Shown here one piece after another: positions 46,583 to 58,800 of a stretch of DNA of 64,000 nucleotides; position 1 is the stretch's first letter; each line of letters opens with the position of its first letter. This stretch comes from Globodera rostochiensis (Eukaryota; Nematoda; Chromadorea; Rhabditida; Heteroderidae): the NCBI GenBank assembly GCA_018350325.1, contig JAEVLN010000007.1, positions 4,073,804 to 4,137,803 of the forward strand, in the 5' to 3' direction. Both the position numbers and the translations under genes were made by a program. The notes under the pieces were generated by a model that saw only the letters and a list, made by a program, of their open reading frames with translations, made no database searches and was not told the DNA's origin.

Positions 46583-46903
46583 TTGATTATCTGAGATGAT
46601 TATGTCCCCGATATATTCGTGTATTGTATTGTATTGTTTTGTATGTATATATATTGTGTTGTTGAGTTAATAAATGTTGAATAGCGATTTTTATCTTTGT
46701 TGTGTATTCGGGAATGAACAGAAATTTCTACACATTTTTGCAATTATCCAAAAAGACTAGGAAAACATGGATTTTCAGATGGGCATTTTTCTGAGAAAAA
46801 ATTAATTTTGGAAATTGAAAAAATCGATTTTTGGGGAGAGGTGCATTTCGATTTAAAGTATTATTCTTAATTTTGGTTAAAGCATACACGCATTATCCAA
46901 TAA
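46583..46903. other. 3' flank of mucin-like gene
   Basis: Contains GTATTGTATTGTATTG repeats and the AATAAA signal of the gene on its left, then AT-rich sequence up to the Helitron-like array. Confidence 0.5.
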
Positions 46904-48979
46904 TCTATATATAAAAAGGAGACATGTCCGTCCGGATGTTATAGCGGGAAAAGGGAGGTTTGAAAATAAGGAAGTCGTTGTGATAAAAAGAGTGTTTGAA
47001 ATGAAAAAAGAAAATGTTTTGATTGGGCAGCAGAGATTAGCGGTTGGTAAAGAAAAAGTTAGTGAGACTTCCAGTGGTGTCTGTGGTGTAGTGGATAAGC
47101 GCTTTAGCGTTTAATACGTAATGTGTTGGTTCAAATCCCGAATTCAAAATTTTTTTCAATTAATTAAAATAGAACTACCTAAACATGTTTTAAATTCATT
47201 TTTTAATTTTTTTAAAAGCAAAATAAATTTTGTTAAAAAACTTTTTAATAAAGATAAAAAGGAAAACCAGTGCAAAAATAAGTGCCGAGCGGGAAAAGTG
47301 CCGAGCGGGAAAAGTGCCGAAAGGGAAAAAGAGAGAAAATGCCGAGAGGAATAGTGCCTAGAGGGAAAGTGCCAAAAGGCAAAAGCCAAAAGGTAAAAGT
47401 GCCAAAAGAGAGAAAATGCCAAGAGGAACAGTGCCAAGAGGGAAAATTGTCAAAAGGTAAAATGCCAAAAGGGAAAAGTGCCCAAAGGGGAAAAAGGGAG
47501 AAAATGCCAAGAGGGGACGGTGCAAAAGGGGAAAAAGGGAAAATCAAGAGTGAAAAATGCCGTAAGATGAAAATGCCAAAAGGGAAAAGTGCCCAAAGGG
47601 GAAAAAGGGAGAAAATGCCAAGAGGGAACAGTGCCAAAAGGGAAAATGTCAAAATAAAAAAGTGCCAAAAGGCAAAATGCCAAGAGAGAACGGTGCAAAA
47701 GGGGAAAAAGGGAAAATCAAGAGTGAAAAGTGCCACAAGATGAAAATGCCAAAAGCAAAAAGGTGAAATGCCACGGGGAAAAGCCAAATGTGGGGAAAAT
47801 GCCTAGCGGGAAAAGTGCCAAAAGGAAAAAGTGTCAAAAGGGAAAAAGAGAAAAATGCCAGGAGGAAACAGTGCCAAGAAAGAAAGTGCCAAAAGCGAAA
47901 ATGCCAAAAGGAAATAGTGCTTAAAGGTGAAAGGGTAAAAAGGGAGAAAATGCCAAGAGGGGACGGTGCAAAAGGGGAAAAAGGGAAAATCAAGAGTGAA
48001 AAATGCCGTAAGATGAAAATGCCAAAAGGGAAAAGTGCCAAAAGGAAAATGACAAAAGGAAAAAGTGCCAAAAGTGCCAAAAGGAAAATGACAAAAGGAA
48101 AAAGTGCCAAAAAGGAAAATGGCAAAAGGGAAAAGTGCCCAAAGGGGAAAAAGGGAGAAAATGTCAAGAGGGAAAAGTGCCAAGCGGGAAAAGTGCCAAA
48201 AAGGAAAATGCCAAAAGGAAAAGTGTCAAAAGGGGAAAAAAGAGAGAATATGCCAAGAGGAAACAGTGCCAAGCGGAAAAAGAGCCAAAAGGGAAAATCC
48301 AGAGGGAAAAGTGCTATAAGATGAAAATGCCAAAACGAAAAGTGCCAAAAGGTGAAATGCCAAGGGGGAAAAGCCAAATGCGAGGAAAAGTTCCAAGCGA
48401 GAAAAATGCCAAAAGGGAAAAGTGTCAAAAGGAAAAAGAAAGAAAATGCCAAGAGGAATAGTGCGTGCCAAGTTGAAAATTGCCAAGCGGCAAAAGTGCC
48501 AAAAAGCAAAATGTCAAAAGGGAACAGTGCCTAAAGGGGAAAAAGGTAAAAAGGGAGATAATGTCAAGAGGGAACAGTGCTAAAAGGAAAAATCTAGAGT
48601 GAAAAGTGCCATAAGACTAGGATGCCAAAAGGTGAAATGCCACGGCGGAAAAGCCAAAAGCCGGGAAAATGCCAAAGGGGAAAGCAAAAGAGGAAGAAGT
48701 TTCAGAAGGGAAATCAAAGGGAAAAGTGCCAAAAGTGAAAATGCCACTAGGGAAAAGCCAAAAGCGGGAAAAGTAAAAAGGGGGAATGTGCCATAAGTGG
48801 GTAAAGCTAAAAGTTGAAAATGTCAATAGGTTAAAACGCCAAGAGGAAAAGTGTCACAAAGGGAAAAATGTCAAAAAATTCCAAGGATAAAAAGCTTTGA
48901 AGTATTTCAATCAAATCTGTTCATAACATATCCGTACTTCTAGCGGTTGGTGCGCCGTTAGGCGCACCTAAACCGCTAG
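46904..48979 (+). mobile_element. Helitron-like unit 1 (2,076 bp)
   Basis: Starts TCTATATATAAAAAGGAGAC after a host A and ends CTAG. A perfect hairpin GGTGCGCC-GTTA-GGCGCACC ends 11 nt before the terminus. Helitrons have 5' TC, a 3' CTRR end and a GC-rich hairpin about 10 nt inside it, and enter AT dinucleotides. An outer stem (CTAGCGGTT / AAACCGCTAG) encloses the hairpin. The payload is a tRNA-like block (47,085-47,150) and then 1.6 kb of GTGCCAAAAGGGAAAA-type repeats. No Rep/helicase frame, so non-autonomous. The next unit follows with no spacer. Confidence 0.7.
47083..47152 (+). other. tRNA-like block in Helitron-like unit 1
   Basis: TGGTGTAGTGGATAAGCG matches a pol III A box, and 33 nt on GGTTCAAATCCC matches a B box. 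The anticodon and acceptor stems do not pair well. The same block occurs at 49,159 and 51,147. It could drive pol III transcription into the purine-rich repeat. Confidence 0.5.
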
Positions 48980-50967
48980 TCTATATATAAAAAGGAGACA
49001 TGTCCGTCCGGATGTTATAGCGGGAAAAGGGAGGTTTGAAAATAAGGAAGTCGTTGTGATAAAAAGAGTGTTTGAAATGAAAAAAGAAAATGTTTTGATT
49101 GGGCAGCAGAGATTAGCGGTTGGTAAAGAAAAAGTTAGTGAAACTTCCAGTGGTGTCTGTGGTGTAGTGGATAAGCGCTTTAGCGTTTAATACGTAATGT
49201 GTTGGTTCAAATCCCGAATTCAAAATTTTTTTCAATTAATTAAAATAGAACTACCTAAACATGTTTTAAATTCATTTTTTAATTTTTTTAAAAGCAAAAT
49301 AAATTTTGTTAAAAAACTTTTTAATAAAGATAAAAAGGAAAACCAGTGCAAAAATAAGTGCCGAGCGGGAAAAGTGCCGAAAGGGAAAAAGAGAGAAAAT
49401 GCCGAGAGGAATAGTGCCTAGAGGGAAAGTGCCAAAAGGCAAAAGCCAAAAGGTAAAAGTGCCAAAAGAGAGAAAATGCCAAGAGGAACAGTGCCAAGAG
49501 GGAAAATTGTCAAAAGGTAAAATGCCAAAAGGGAAAAGTGCCCAAAGGGGAAAAAGGGAGAAAATGCCAAGAGGGGACGGTGCAAAAGGGGAAAAAGGGA
49601 AAATCAAGAGTGAAAAATGCCTAAGATGAAAATGCCAAAAGGGAAAAGTGCCCAAAGGGGAAAAAGGGAGAAAATGCCAAGAGGGAACAGTGCCAAAAGG
49701 GAAAATGTCAAAATAAAAAAGTGCCAAAAGGCAAAATGCCAAGAGAGAACGGTGCAAAAGGGGAAAAAGGGAAAATCAAGAGTGAAAAGTGCCACAAGAT
49801 GAAAATGCCAAAAGCAAAAAGGTGAAATGCCACGGGGAAAAGCCAAATGTGGGGAAAATGCCTAGCGGGAAAAGTGCCAAAAGGAAAAAGTGTCAAAAGG
49901 GAAAAAGAGAAAAATGCCAGGAGGAAACAGTGCCAAGAAAGAAAGTGCCAAAAGCGAAAATGCCAAAAGGAAATAGTGCTTAAAGGTGAAAGGGTAAAAA
50001 GGGAGAAAATGTCAAGAGGGAACAGTGCCAAAAGGGAAAATGTCAAAATGGAAAAGTGCCAAAAGGAAAATGACAAAAGGAAAAAGTGCCAAAAGGGAAA
50101 AGAGAGAAAATGCCAAGAAGAATGCGGCAAAAGTGCCAAAAAGGAAAATGGCAAAAGGGAAAAGTGCCAAGCGGGAAAAGTGCCAAAAAGGAAAATGCCA
50201 AAAGGAAAAGTGTCAAAAGGGGAAAAAAGAGAGAATATGCCAAGAGGAAACAGTGCCAAGCGGAAAAAGAGCCAAAAGGGAAAATCCAGAGGGAAAAGTG
50301 CTATAAGATGAAAATGCCAAAACGAAAAGTGCCAAAAGGTGAAATGCCAAGGGGGAAAAGCCAAATGCGAGGAAAAGTTCCAAGCGAGAAAAATGCCAAA
50401 AGGGAAAAGTGTCAAAAGGAAAAAGAAAGAAAATGCCAAGAGGAATAGTGCGTGCCAAGTTGAAAATTGCCAAGCGGCAAAAGTGCCAAAAAGCAAAATG
50501 TCAAAAGGGAACAGTGCCTAAAGGGGAAAAAGGTAAAAAGGGAGATAATGTCAAGAGGGAACAGTGCTAAAAGGAAAAATCTAGAGTGAAAAGTGCCATA
50601 AGACTAGGATGCCAAAAGGTGAAATGCCACGGCGGAAAAGCCAAAAGCCGGGAAAATGCCGAAGGGGAAAGCAAAAGAGGAAGAAGTTTCAGAAGGGAAA
50701 TCAAAGGGAAAAGTGCCAAAAGTGAAAATGCCACTAGGGAAAAGCCAAAAGCGGGAAAAGTAAAAAGGGGGAATGTGCCATAAGTGGGTAAAGCTAAAAG
50801 TTGAAAATGTCAATAGGTTAAAACGCCAAGAGGAAAAAGTGTCACAAAGGGAAAAATGTCAAAAAATTCCAAGGATAAAAAGCTTTGAAGTATTTCAATC
50901 AAATCTGTTCATAACATATCCGTACTTCTAGCGGTTGGTGCGCCGTTAGGCGCACCTAAACCGCTAG
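48980..50967 (+). mobile_element. Helitron-like unit 2 (1,988 bp)
   Basis: Identical ends to unit 1 and directly abutting it (…CTAG|TCTATATA…). Same tRNA-like block and repeats, with internal deletions and rearrangements of the minisatellite. Very few substitutions in the unique head and tail, so the units are young copies. Confidence 0.7.
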
Positions 50968-53120
50968 TCTATATATAAAAAGGAGACATGTCCGTCCGGA
51001 TGTTATAGCGGGAAAAGGGAGGTTTGAAAATAAGGAAGTCGTTGTGATAAAAAGAGTGTTTGAAATGAAAAAAGAAAATGTTTTGATTGGGCAGCAGAGA
51101 TTAGCGGTTGGTAAAGAAAAAGTTAGTGAAACTTCCAGTGGTGTCTGTGGTGTAGTGGATAAGCGCTTTAGCGTTTAATACGTAATGTGTTGGTTCAAAT
51201 CCCGAATTCAAAATTTTTTTCAATTAATTAAAATAGAACTACCTAAACATGTTTTAAATTCATTTTTTAATTTTTTTAAAAGCAAAATAAATTTTGTTAA
51301 AAAACTTTTTAATAAAGATAAAAAGGAAAACCAGTGCAAAAATAAGTGCCGAGCGGGAAAAGTGCCGAAAGGGAAAAAGAGAGAAAATGCCGAGAGGAAT
51401 AGTGCCTAGAGGGAAAGTGCCAAAAGGCAAAAGCCAAAAGGTAAAAGTGCCAAAAGAGAGAAAATGCCAAGAGGAACAGTGCCAAGAGGGAAAATTGTCA
51501 AAAGGTAAAATGCCAAAAGGGAAAAGTGCCCAAAGGGGAAAAAGGGAGAAAATGCCGAGAGGAATAGTGCCTAGAGGGAAAGTGCCAAAAGGCAAAAGCC
51601 AAAAGGTAAAAGTGCCAAAAGAGAGAAAATGCCAAGAGGAACAGTGCCAAGAGGGAAAATTGTCAAAAGGTAAAATGCCAAAAGGGAAAAGTGCCCAAAG
51701 GGGAAAAAGGGAGAAAATGCCAAGAGGGGACGGTGCAAAAGGGGAAAAAGGGAAAATCAAGAGTGAAAAATGCCTAAGATGAAAATGCCAAAAGGGAAAA
51801 GTGCCCAAAGGGGAAAAAGGGAGAAAATGCCAAGAGGGAACAGTGCCAAAAGGGAAAATGTCAAAATAAAAAAGTGCCAAAAGGCAAAATGCCAAGAGAG
51901 AACGGTGCAAAAGGGGAAAAAGGGAAAATCAAGAGTGAAAAGTGCCACAAGATGAAAATGCCAAAAGCAAAAAGGTGAAATGCCACGGGGAAAAGCCAAA
52001 TGTGGGGAAAATGCCTAGCGGGAAAAGTGCCAAAAGGAAAAAGTGTCAAAAGGGAAAAAGAGAAAAATGCCAGGAGGAAACAGTGCCAAGAAAGAAAGTG
52101 CCAAAAGCGAAAATGCCAAAAGGAAATAGTGCTTAAAGGTGAAAGGGTAAAAAGGGAGAAAATGTCAAGAGGGAACAGTGCCAAAAGGGAAAATGTCAAA
52201 ATGGAAAAGTGCCAAAAGGAAAATGACAAAAGGAAAAAGTGCCAAAAGGGAAAAGAGAGAAAATGCCAAGAAGAATGCGGCAAAAGTGCCAAAAAGGAAA
52301 ATGGCAAAAGGGAAAAGTGCCAAGCGGGAAAAGTGCCAAAAAGGAAAATGCCAAAAGGAAAAGTGTCAAAAGGGGAAAAAAGAGAGAATATGCCAAGAGG
52401 AAACAGTGCCAAGCGGAAAAAGAGCCAAAAGGGAAAATCCAGAGGGAAAAGTGCTATAAGATGAAAATGCCAAAACGAAAAGTGCCAAAAGGTGAAATGC
52501 CAAGGGGGAAAAGCCAAATGCGAGGAAAAGTTCCAAGCGAGAAAAATGCCAAAAGGGAAAAGTGTCAAAAGGAAAAAGAAAGAAAATGCCAAGAGGAATA
52601 GTGCGTGCCAAGTTGAAAATTGCCAAGCGGCAAAAGTGCCAAAAAGCAAAATGTCAAAAGGGAACAGTGCCTAAAGGGGAAAAAGGTAAAAAGGGAGATA
52701 ATGTCAAGAGGGAACAGTGCTAAAAGGAAAAATCTAGAGTGAAAAGTGCCATAAGACTAGGATGCCAAAAGGTGAAATGCCACGGCGGAAAAGCCAAAAG
52801 CCGGGAAAATGCCGAAGGGGAAAGCAAAAGAGGAAGAAGTTTCAGAAGGGAAATCAAAGGGAAAAGTGCCAAAAGTGAAAATGCCACTAGGGAAAAGCCA
52901 AAAGCGGGAAAAGTAAAAAGGGGGAATGTGCCATAAGTGGGTAAAGCTAAAAGTTGAAAATGTCAATAGGTTAAAACGCCAAGAGGAAAAAGTGTCACAA
53001 AGGGAAAAATGTCAAAAAATTCCAAGGATAAAAAGCTTTGAAGTATTTCAATCAAATCTGTTCATAACATATCCGTACTTCTAGCGGTTGGTGCGCCGTT
53101 AGGCGCACCTAAACCGCTAG
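50968..53120 (+). mobile_element. Helitron-like unit 3 (2,153 bp)
   Basis: As unit 2 but with a 165-bp internal duplication in the repeat part (about 51,380-51,710). It ends CTAG followed by a host T (TATAAC), so the whole three-unit array lies between one A and one T, as a single Helitron insertion would. Confidence 0.7.
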
Positions 53121-53168
53121 TATAACAAAAACAATTCAAATATTTTTTTGTTCATAAATGATAAATGA

Positions 53169-54830
53169 TCAATCGATTGTCGCGCATATTCTGCCACCGG
53201 CCCCTTCGGTCGCAACTTCCATTTGCGGTGTCAGCCAAAACGGTCCCTTCACGCGGTAGTCCCGGAGCAACTCCATTTGGCCCGCATTGACCGACGGCGA
53301 GGCGGCGTCGACCACGCGACAGACGAGCGCATGTTTCAGTTGCAACGCGTCGGCGTCGAAATTGGCGACGGAACGGTCGACGAGCAAATCGATGAAACTG
53401 ACAAATGGGAGGGGGGGGGGAGGGAGGGTAGACGGCAAAATAAAAATTGGCAAAATCGATAATCGGGATTAGAAATAAGGGCCGGTCGGGCCCACGAATG
53501 CCGGCAAAAATTCTTTATCCGGGCTAAAACAGTCGGGAACACGCACTGAGACCGGGGGATATTTCCACTTTTATCCGGCACCAAAATTGTTCATGGCATA
53601 GTGAGCATCGGGAATGATCAGAAATTTGAAAAAACGGGAAAAGAGAGACAAAAAACAACGGAAAAGCTTCCGACCAGCCCTGATAAGCCATTGATTAACA
53701 AATATCAATCAATGTACCCAATACGTTGAAGTTTCATTTGTATTGTAAAGTCGGAGGGGGAAAATGGTGGTTGAAAAAAAATTGCATTAAATATACTCTA
53801 ACAAAGCCCCCCCCCATCCACTCATGTAGTTTTTTTAATCCAAAATTTCAGGGAAAAGTGAAACCCCCCTGCCCATTACCAGCAAAAATCATACCAAAAC
53901 AAACCAAAAAAAAAATTCAAATTTTTCGGCCTTACCCATTAACGGCGCAAAAGTGCGGGTAGGCCCACTGGTGGCGCAGCAGTGCCATCAGCACACGGAG
54001 GGCGCCCATTTGCACTTCCGAAATTGGGTCCCTAAATTTTTTTTCGAAAAAAAAAATATTTTTTGTTAGGCCTACGCCTCCCAATTGTTTTTGGTTTTGC
54101 TTAAAGTAAGCCCTCCTCACCGGACGCATTGGAGCAACAGTTTGGGGAACGGCTCGCCCAACCAGCGGAACCATCGGCGAAGAAGCTGCTCTTCCCAATC
54201 CGGTGCCGCAGCGGAACTCTGAAAATTGTGTCACCCAAAATTTAAGCCAAAATATTCAATTCACGTGTTTAGATTAAAACAAAATTGGTATTTTCTTGTA
54301 AAAAAGTCTAATTTTATTCGCTTCTTTTATTTGGCATTTATTCGAGCATCGCCGACCGCCCTACTCCCTCAAAAAAGGCTAAATTGGTTGGTGAAATTCT
54401 AATAAATTTTGGAAATTTGGGGTCATTAAACTTCTTCAAAAACCCCATAAATTGGTACGTTTTGCTTCTGAGCACTGCCTGCGACAGCGATTTGATCAAA
54501 GATCATCCGAACAGCTTCCAAATGTCGCGCCTTCAGCGACGGTTCTGAAGCGGTCGCGATGGCAACGGCCAAATGGCTCATCGCCCGCTGCATGCTGAAG
54601 AGGCCTGCATTTAAATGAAAAAAAAATTGTAAATTATTCCAATTCTTCGGTGTGCAAATGACAATTTTGATATAAAAAAAACACCAAAAAAATCTTTGAA
54701 ATTTTTACATTCAAAAAAAAGTGTCAAACTTTCGTTCTGTGACAGGATTTGTTTGGCCCCGCTGCTCGAACTAATCACTGCCAACGTTTCAAAGGCCAAC
54801 TGACGGCGGGTGACGTCAAAAGCGTCAAAT
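53169..54830 (-). CDS. 26S proteasome assembly chaperone PSMD5-like, C-terminal half
   Basis: Exons 54830-54730, 54604-54459, 54218-54121, 54031-53936 and 53397-53169, all phases agreeing, 223 residues. They match the C-terminal half of PSMD5/S5b: RQLAFETLAVISSSSGAKQI, then MQRAMSHLAVAI, DWEEQLLRRWFRWLGEPFPK, GALRVLMALLRHQWAYPHFC, GFIDLLVDRSVANFDADAL, and MELLRDYRVKGPFWLTP near the end. PSMD5 is an ARM/HEAT-repeat chaperone that holds the Rpt1-Rpt2-Rpn1 module during proteasome assembly. The family is about 500 residues, so 270 or so N-terminal residues are missing here. The two minus-strand exons at 55.3-55.7 kb are in the right place but I cannot show that they belong. Either the gene is 5'-truncated or its upstream exons are very diverged. 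Confidence 0.7.
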
Positions 54831-55333
54831 CTTTAAAAAAACGATTCATAAAAAACAAAACAAAAATCAAACAATTTCGAAAAAATAATAAAATCGTTCA
54901 AAAAAAATTAAAAAAGAATGCTCCTCTAACCCAACTTAAATAAAAAGATCGTATTGTATAAATACATTTCCCATCAGAAGCTCAATAAATCCAAAAAATA
55001 ACAGAATTGTTCAACAAAAAATGCTTTTTATTCCGGACGCACGGCTACCAACGAAATTTTTTTAAAATTAAAATTGCTGAGCGTGGAAACGAAAAATACT
55101 AATTTGTAGAAAAAAAAACATTAAAATATATTTAACCAAAAGAATAGGGTTCGATGGGTATCCGAGTCGGGCGGGTGCCCTAAAATAACCGCCCATGTCC
55201 AAGTCGATTTTCCAAACTCTAAACAGAATCAAACAAAAATTGGCGAATTTTTTCATACAAAAAATTTCGGGCGACGGCTGACCCCCATCCCATCATACCG
55301 TGACAAACCTGATCAAAATTAGTGAATGTAAAA

Positions 55334-55715
55334 ATATGTACCAGCTCTGCAATGAGCGCGTCGATCAGTGATCGGAGACGACTAAAGTCAGAAAAATCGG
55401 GCAAAATTCCAACGTGACACAAGTGAACTGAAAAGACAAAATTGAACAAAATTCATAAAAAGGACACCATTTTTTGGTGTACAAAAATTCATCCAAACTC
55501 CAAAAATCTCTGTAAATTTGGACATTATCCGAAAAAAAAAAGTTAAAATTATCATTAAAAAATGGGAAAAAAGCAAACTTTGTGCACTTCGAAGCGACCT
55601 CCGAATTTTCAATGCCCGGCAACAGCCGCGAGTGCATTTCCCTAAGAAAATTGTCGTCTTTCAGCTGCGCCCGCGTCTCCACCCGTTTCGCTTCCTCTTC
55701 AGCCAGCAATTGCAT
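55334..55715 (-). CDS. Exon pair of unknown origin, upstream of PSMD5-like exons
   Basis: 55715-about 55590 (MQLLAEEEAKRVETRAQLKD, then NFLREMHSRLLPGIENSEVA) joins in phase to about 55385-55345 (RLRSLIDALIAEL). The composition is helical and plausible for a HEAT-like N-terminus, but I see no family signature. Its upstream edge coincides with the left border of the large duplication at about 55,721. Confidence 0.35.
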
Positions 55716-56410
55716 AAGTAATTCGGTTATTTATACGTTTTGTTCACCTTTTAGAGCAAATTTTTAGTTATTTTTAAAACAAAAATCAGCAAATTAGCGG
55801 TGTTTTAGACCGTTCAAAAAAGCATAAATTTTTGTAAGCTCAACCAAACCAATAATAACCAAGAATTAAGTGCCGATTAATTGATTTCATTAAAAAAACA
55901 AAACGAAAATTGAATTTTGTCAATTTTTGATTCAGAATTTATGCACATTTTTTCAAAAGTTTGCGTTCGATCTTTTTTTAACAGAACGCCAGAAATAAAA
56001 ATAAAGTTAGCTAATTTTATCAAAAATCTCCCTGACCTATACATATATAAATAGTTAAAATTCTTATTCCATTCCATTCCATTCAAATTCGATGTTTTGC
56101 TTCCACTTACTAGGTTGTAATTTGCTACCTTTCCCTTTTTTAATAGTAATTGTCTTTATTCACAAGTCCCAGTACATTTTGTCGTTCCGGCGATTCGCTA
56201 CTGACCAATTCGCTCAATTAGTGTAAAAGTCATAGAGTCCGTAATTCAAATCTTTTAACACACCAAAAAGAGACATCGAATTGGTCGTGGCGCGAATCGC
56301 TTCTGTTTTTTGTTAACTTTTCTTGCTTTAACATCTTTTACTGTTTAAGCTTTTCCATAATTCGACCGAATCCATATTAGTGGCGCGCAAACTCCAAGCA
56401 ATAATTCGTC

Positions 56411-56828
56411 ATGTCAGACCAGCCAATGGCGCCTCTTGGGAAGTATCCGCAGCCGGTAAGTAAATCGAATTAATTAATGTTTTTGAACAATTCAAAGCAT
56501 TTTCTTTGATTTAAGATTGACTGTCCGCACTGTCACAAGAAAACGACAACTTTCGTCCGACCGGTGTGCGGTCTGCTCGCGTGGCTGCTGTGCGTTTTGC
56601 ATTTTTAGGGAATTTTTTCCAAATTATGTTTAATCGGGGATTTTTCATTTCAATTTTTTTCGAACGTTCCAAAGTTTTGGCATTAATTGCTTTGTGTAAT
56701 TTTGTTTATAAAATTTCAGCTGCATCTTTCTCGCCATCTGGTGTGTTTGCTGCTGTGATTCATTCAAGGACATGGAGCATTACTGTTCCCAGTGCAACGG
56801 ATTCGTGGGCAAATACAAGCGCCTCTGA
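56411..56828 (+). CDS. LITAF-domain protein, copy 1
   Basis: Exons 56411-56455, 56516-56589 and 56720-56828; phases agree, 75 residues. The protein is a bare LITAF domain: IDCPHCHKKTTTFVRP with the first CxxC, a Cys-rich membrane-inserting helix (GLLAWLLCIFLAIWCVCCC), then DSFKDMEHYCSQCNGFVGKY with the second CxxC. In known members the two CxxC knuckles bind one zinc, and the helix dips into late endosome or lysosome membranes from the cytosol. The exon 2 donor is GTGCGT; without splicing, the frame ends at once (HF stop), so the ~130-bp intron is needed. A near-identical copy lies 5,273 bp downstream. Confidence 0.88.
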
Positions 56829-56874
56829 TCGCTCGGAGGAAGAAGTCGGCTGATTTGATCACCGTGATCGTATA

Positions 56875-57672
56875 AATAATCCCAGGACAATTCGTCAATA
56901 GACTATCCCATGACAAATCTCCACAATTCGTCAATGGACTATTCCATGACAAATCTCCCATGACAATTCGTCAATGGAGTATCCCATGACAATTCGTCAA
57001 TAGAGTATCCCATGACAATTCGTCAATGGACTATTCCATGACAATTCGTCAATGGACTATCCCATGACAAATCTCCACAATTCGTCAATGGACTATTCCA
57101 TGACAAATCTCCCATGACAATTCGTCAATGGAGTATCCCATGACAATTCGTCAATAGAGTATCCCATGACAATTCGTCAATAGAGTTTCCCATGACAATT
57201 CGTCAATGGAGTATCCCAGGACAATTCGTCAATAGAGTATCCCATGACAATTCGTCAATGGAGTATCCCATGACAATTCGTCAATGGAGTAGTACCCCAT
57301 GACAATTCGTCAATAGAGTATCCCATGACAATTCGTCAATAGAGTATCCCAGGACAATTCGTCAATAGAGTATCCCATGACAACTCGTCAATAGAGTATC
57401 CCATGACAATTCGTCAATAGAGTATCCCATGACAATTCGTCAATAGAGTATCCCATAACAATTCGTCAACCATGACAATTCGTCTCTTTGCAATCCCAAG
57501 ACAATTCGTCTCTTTGCAATCCCATGACAATTCGTCTCTTTGCAATCCCATGACAATTCGTCTCTTTGCAATCCCAAGACAATTCGTCTCTTTGCAATCC
57601 CAAGACAATTCGTCTCTTTGCAATCCCATGACAATTCGTCTCTTTGCAATCCCAAGACAATTCATCACTTAG
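56875..57672. repeat. 26-bp satellite, two related arrays
   Basis: First array: CCATGACAATTCGTCAATAG plus AGTATC, with TGGACTATT and CAAATCT variants (to 57,470). Second array: CCATGACAATTCGTCTCTTT plus GCAATC, eight units (57,470-57,672). The halves share CCATGACAATTCGTC. It lies immediately 3' of the LITAF gene. Frames through it are artefacts of a unit that permutes frame every 26 bp. Confidence 0.95.
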
Positions 57673-58625
57673 CAATCCCCAAGGCTCCGAGTGACGCGCC
57701 AACATGACGAGGCAGAACAGCTGCACAAGGACGAACGATTGGGAGGCCATTGGAACGTTTGAATTTTGGTTTCAAAGCGATTTCCTTAAAAATACGGTAA
57801 CCGTTTCAATTGCTACACATTCCCAAGTATGAGTTGTCCCCCTCAAAGAATGGTGCTGATTATTTCCAATATAACTTTTTTAAAACTCAACCAAATCAAA
57901 AAACAAGATGTTATGCGAAGCTCTAAGCTTTTAAAAGCTATTGTTAAGCCAAAGCTAATCAATTAAAAAAGTTGTCATTTCAATAACATTATGAAAAACC
58001 CTTGATTTGCGTGTTTTTTACATTAAACTTTTTTAGAACAATTAAACCGCTTGTTTTATTTTTAAATGATTCATCTCATTTAAAGCTTTCGATGGCATCT
58101 TGTTTGTTTGATTTGGTTAAGTTTAAAAAAAGTTATAGACTTTTCAATCGCTGGCACTGAACCGTCCGGCACTGGTACAAATTTCCAATTTTGAGTTGTG
58201 CCCCCCTCAAAGAATGGCGCTGATTATTTCCGAAATAAAACTCAATTTTAGAGTTTAAAAATATTTGAAATGAAATGAATTGAAGGAAATATTTGCCCAC
58301 CAAAAAGTGTTTATGAAAATGAAATGATTGGCAAAGTCCGATGGGGCGATTGAATGAAGCCAATGGAATGATTCATTCATCCAAAAAGCGATGGACGGAA
58401 TTCCAAAAACAAAAAAAAAGATAAATTGGCGTCACTTTTTTTCATTTACTTTACTGAAAATCGCCCGACAGATGAAGCCAATGGAAATGCAAATCACCCA
58501 AAAAGCGATGGTCGGAAATTTAGAGTTTTTAAACAAAAAAGGTTTTAAATTTTATGAATGACAAATTCGAAATTTGTTACTGTGAACAGATTTGGATCCA
58601 AATGGGCGAGAAGTTGGTTGGCTGG
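57673..58625. other. Duplicated spacer with internal direct repeat
   Basis: GAGTTGTCCCCCTCAAAGAA (57,831) and GAGTTGTGCCCCCCTCAAAG (58,194) start two similar segments ending GCTGATTATTTCC; ATAACTTTTTTAAAACTCAACC lies between. It looks like a decayed mobile element of the foldback type. No gene recognised. Confidence 0.45.
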
Positions 58626-58630
58626 CTTCT

Positions 58631-58786
58631 AGGGATGCTCGAGAGTCTCGGTGTCATTTCTCGGTCTCGACTTTCGGTGTCTCTCGGTCTCGACTCTCGG
58701 TGTCTCTCGGTCTCAACTTTCGAGTCTCGGTGTCATTTCTTGGTTCTTGATTCTCGGTTAAATTTTAATTCCCGAGCATCCCTACT
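58631..58786. mobile_element. TCTCGG-word hAT-like element
   Basis: TAGGGATGCTCGAGAGTCTC at the left and GAGCATCCCTA at the right, with CTCTCGGTGTCTCTCGG words inside. A sibling starts at 63,904 and runs off the window. A smaller relative is at 58,985-59,036 (AGGGATGCTCAAGACTC...TCAAACATCCCT). Confidence 0.7.
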
Positions 58787-58800
58787 GTTCTATGCACGCA

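Larger units (their letters stand above)
55721..58800. repeat. Segmental duplication, copy 1
   Basis: Direct duplicate of 60,975 to beyond the window end. From 56,411 onward the offset is exactly 5,273 bp with only rare substitutions (for example TTTTGTTTAT versus TTTTATTTAT near 56,700). Only the first few hundred bases contain indels. It contains the LITAF gene, the 26-bp satellites and a TCTCG element. Confidence 0.95.

Noticed and set aside
47245..53000. Long open frames on both strands (Lys-rich on +, hydrophobic Phe/Leu/Trp-rich on -), up to 286 codons
   Set aside because: They arise from the stop-poor GTGCCAAAAGGG repeat; frames shift at every repeat variant and no homology or conserved start is seen.
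57414..57750. Three overlapping 71-94-codon frames with SWDCKETNC-type repeats
   Set aside because: Each is one register of the 26-bp satellite; 78 bp (three units) restores frame. No gene.
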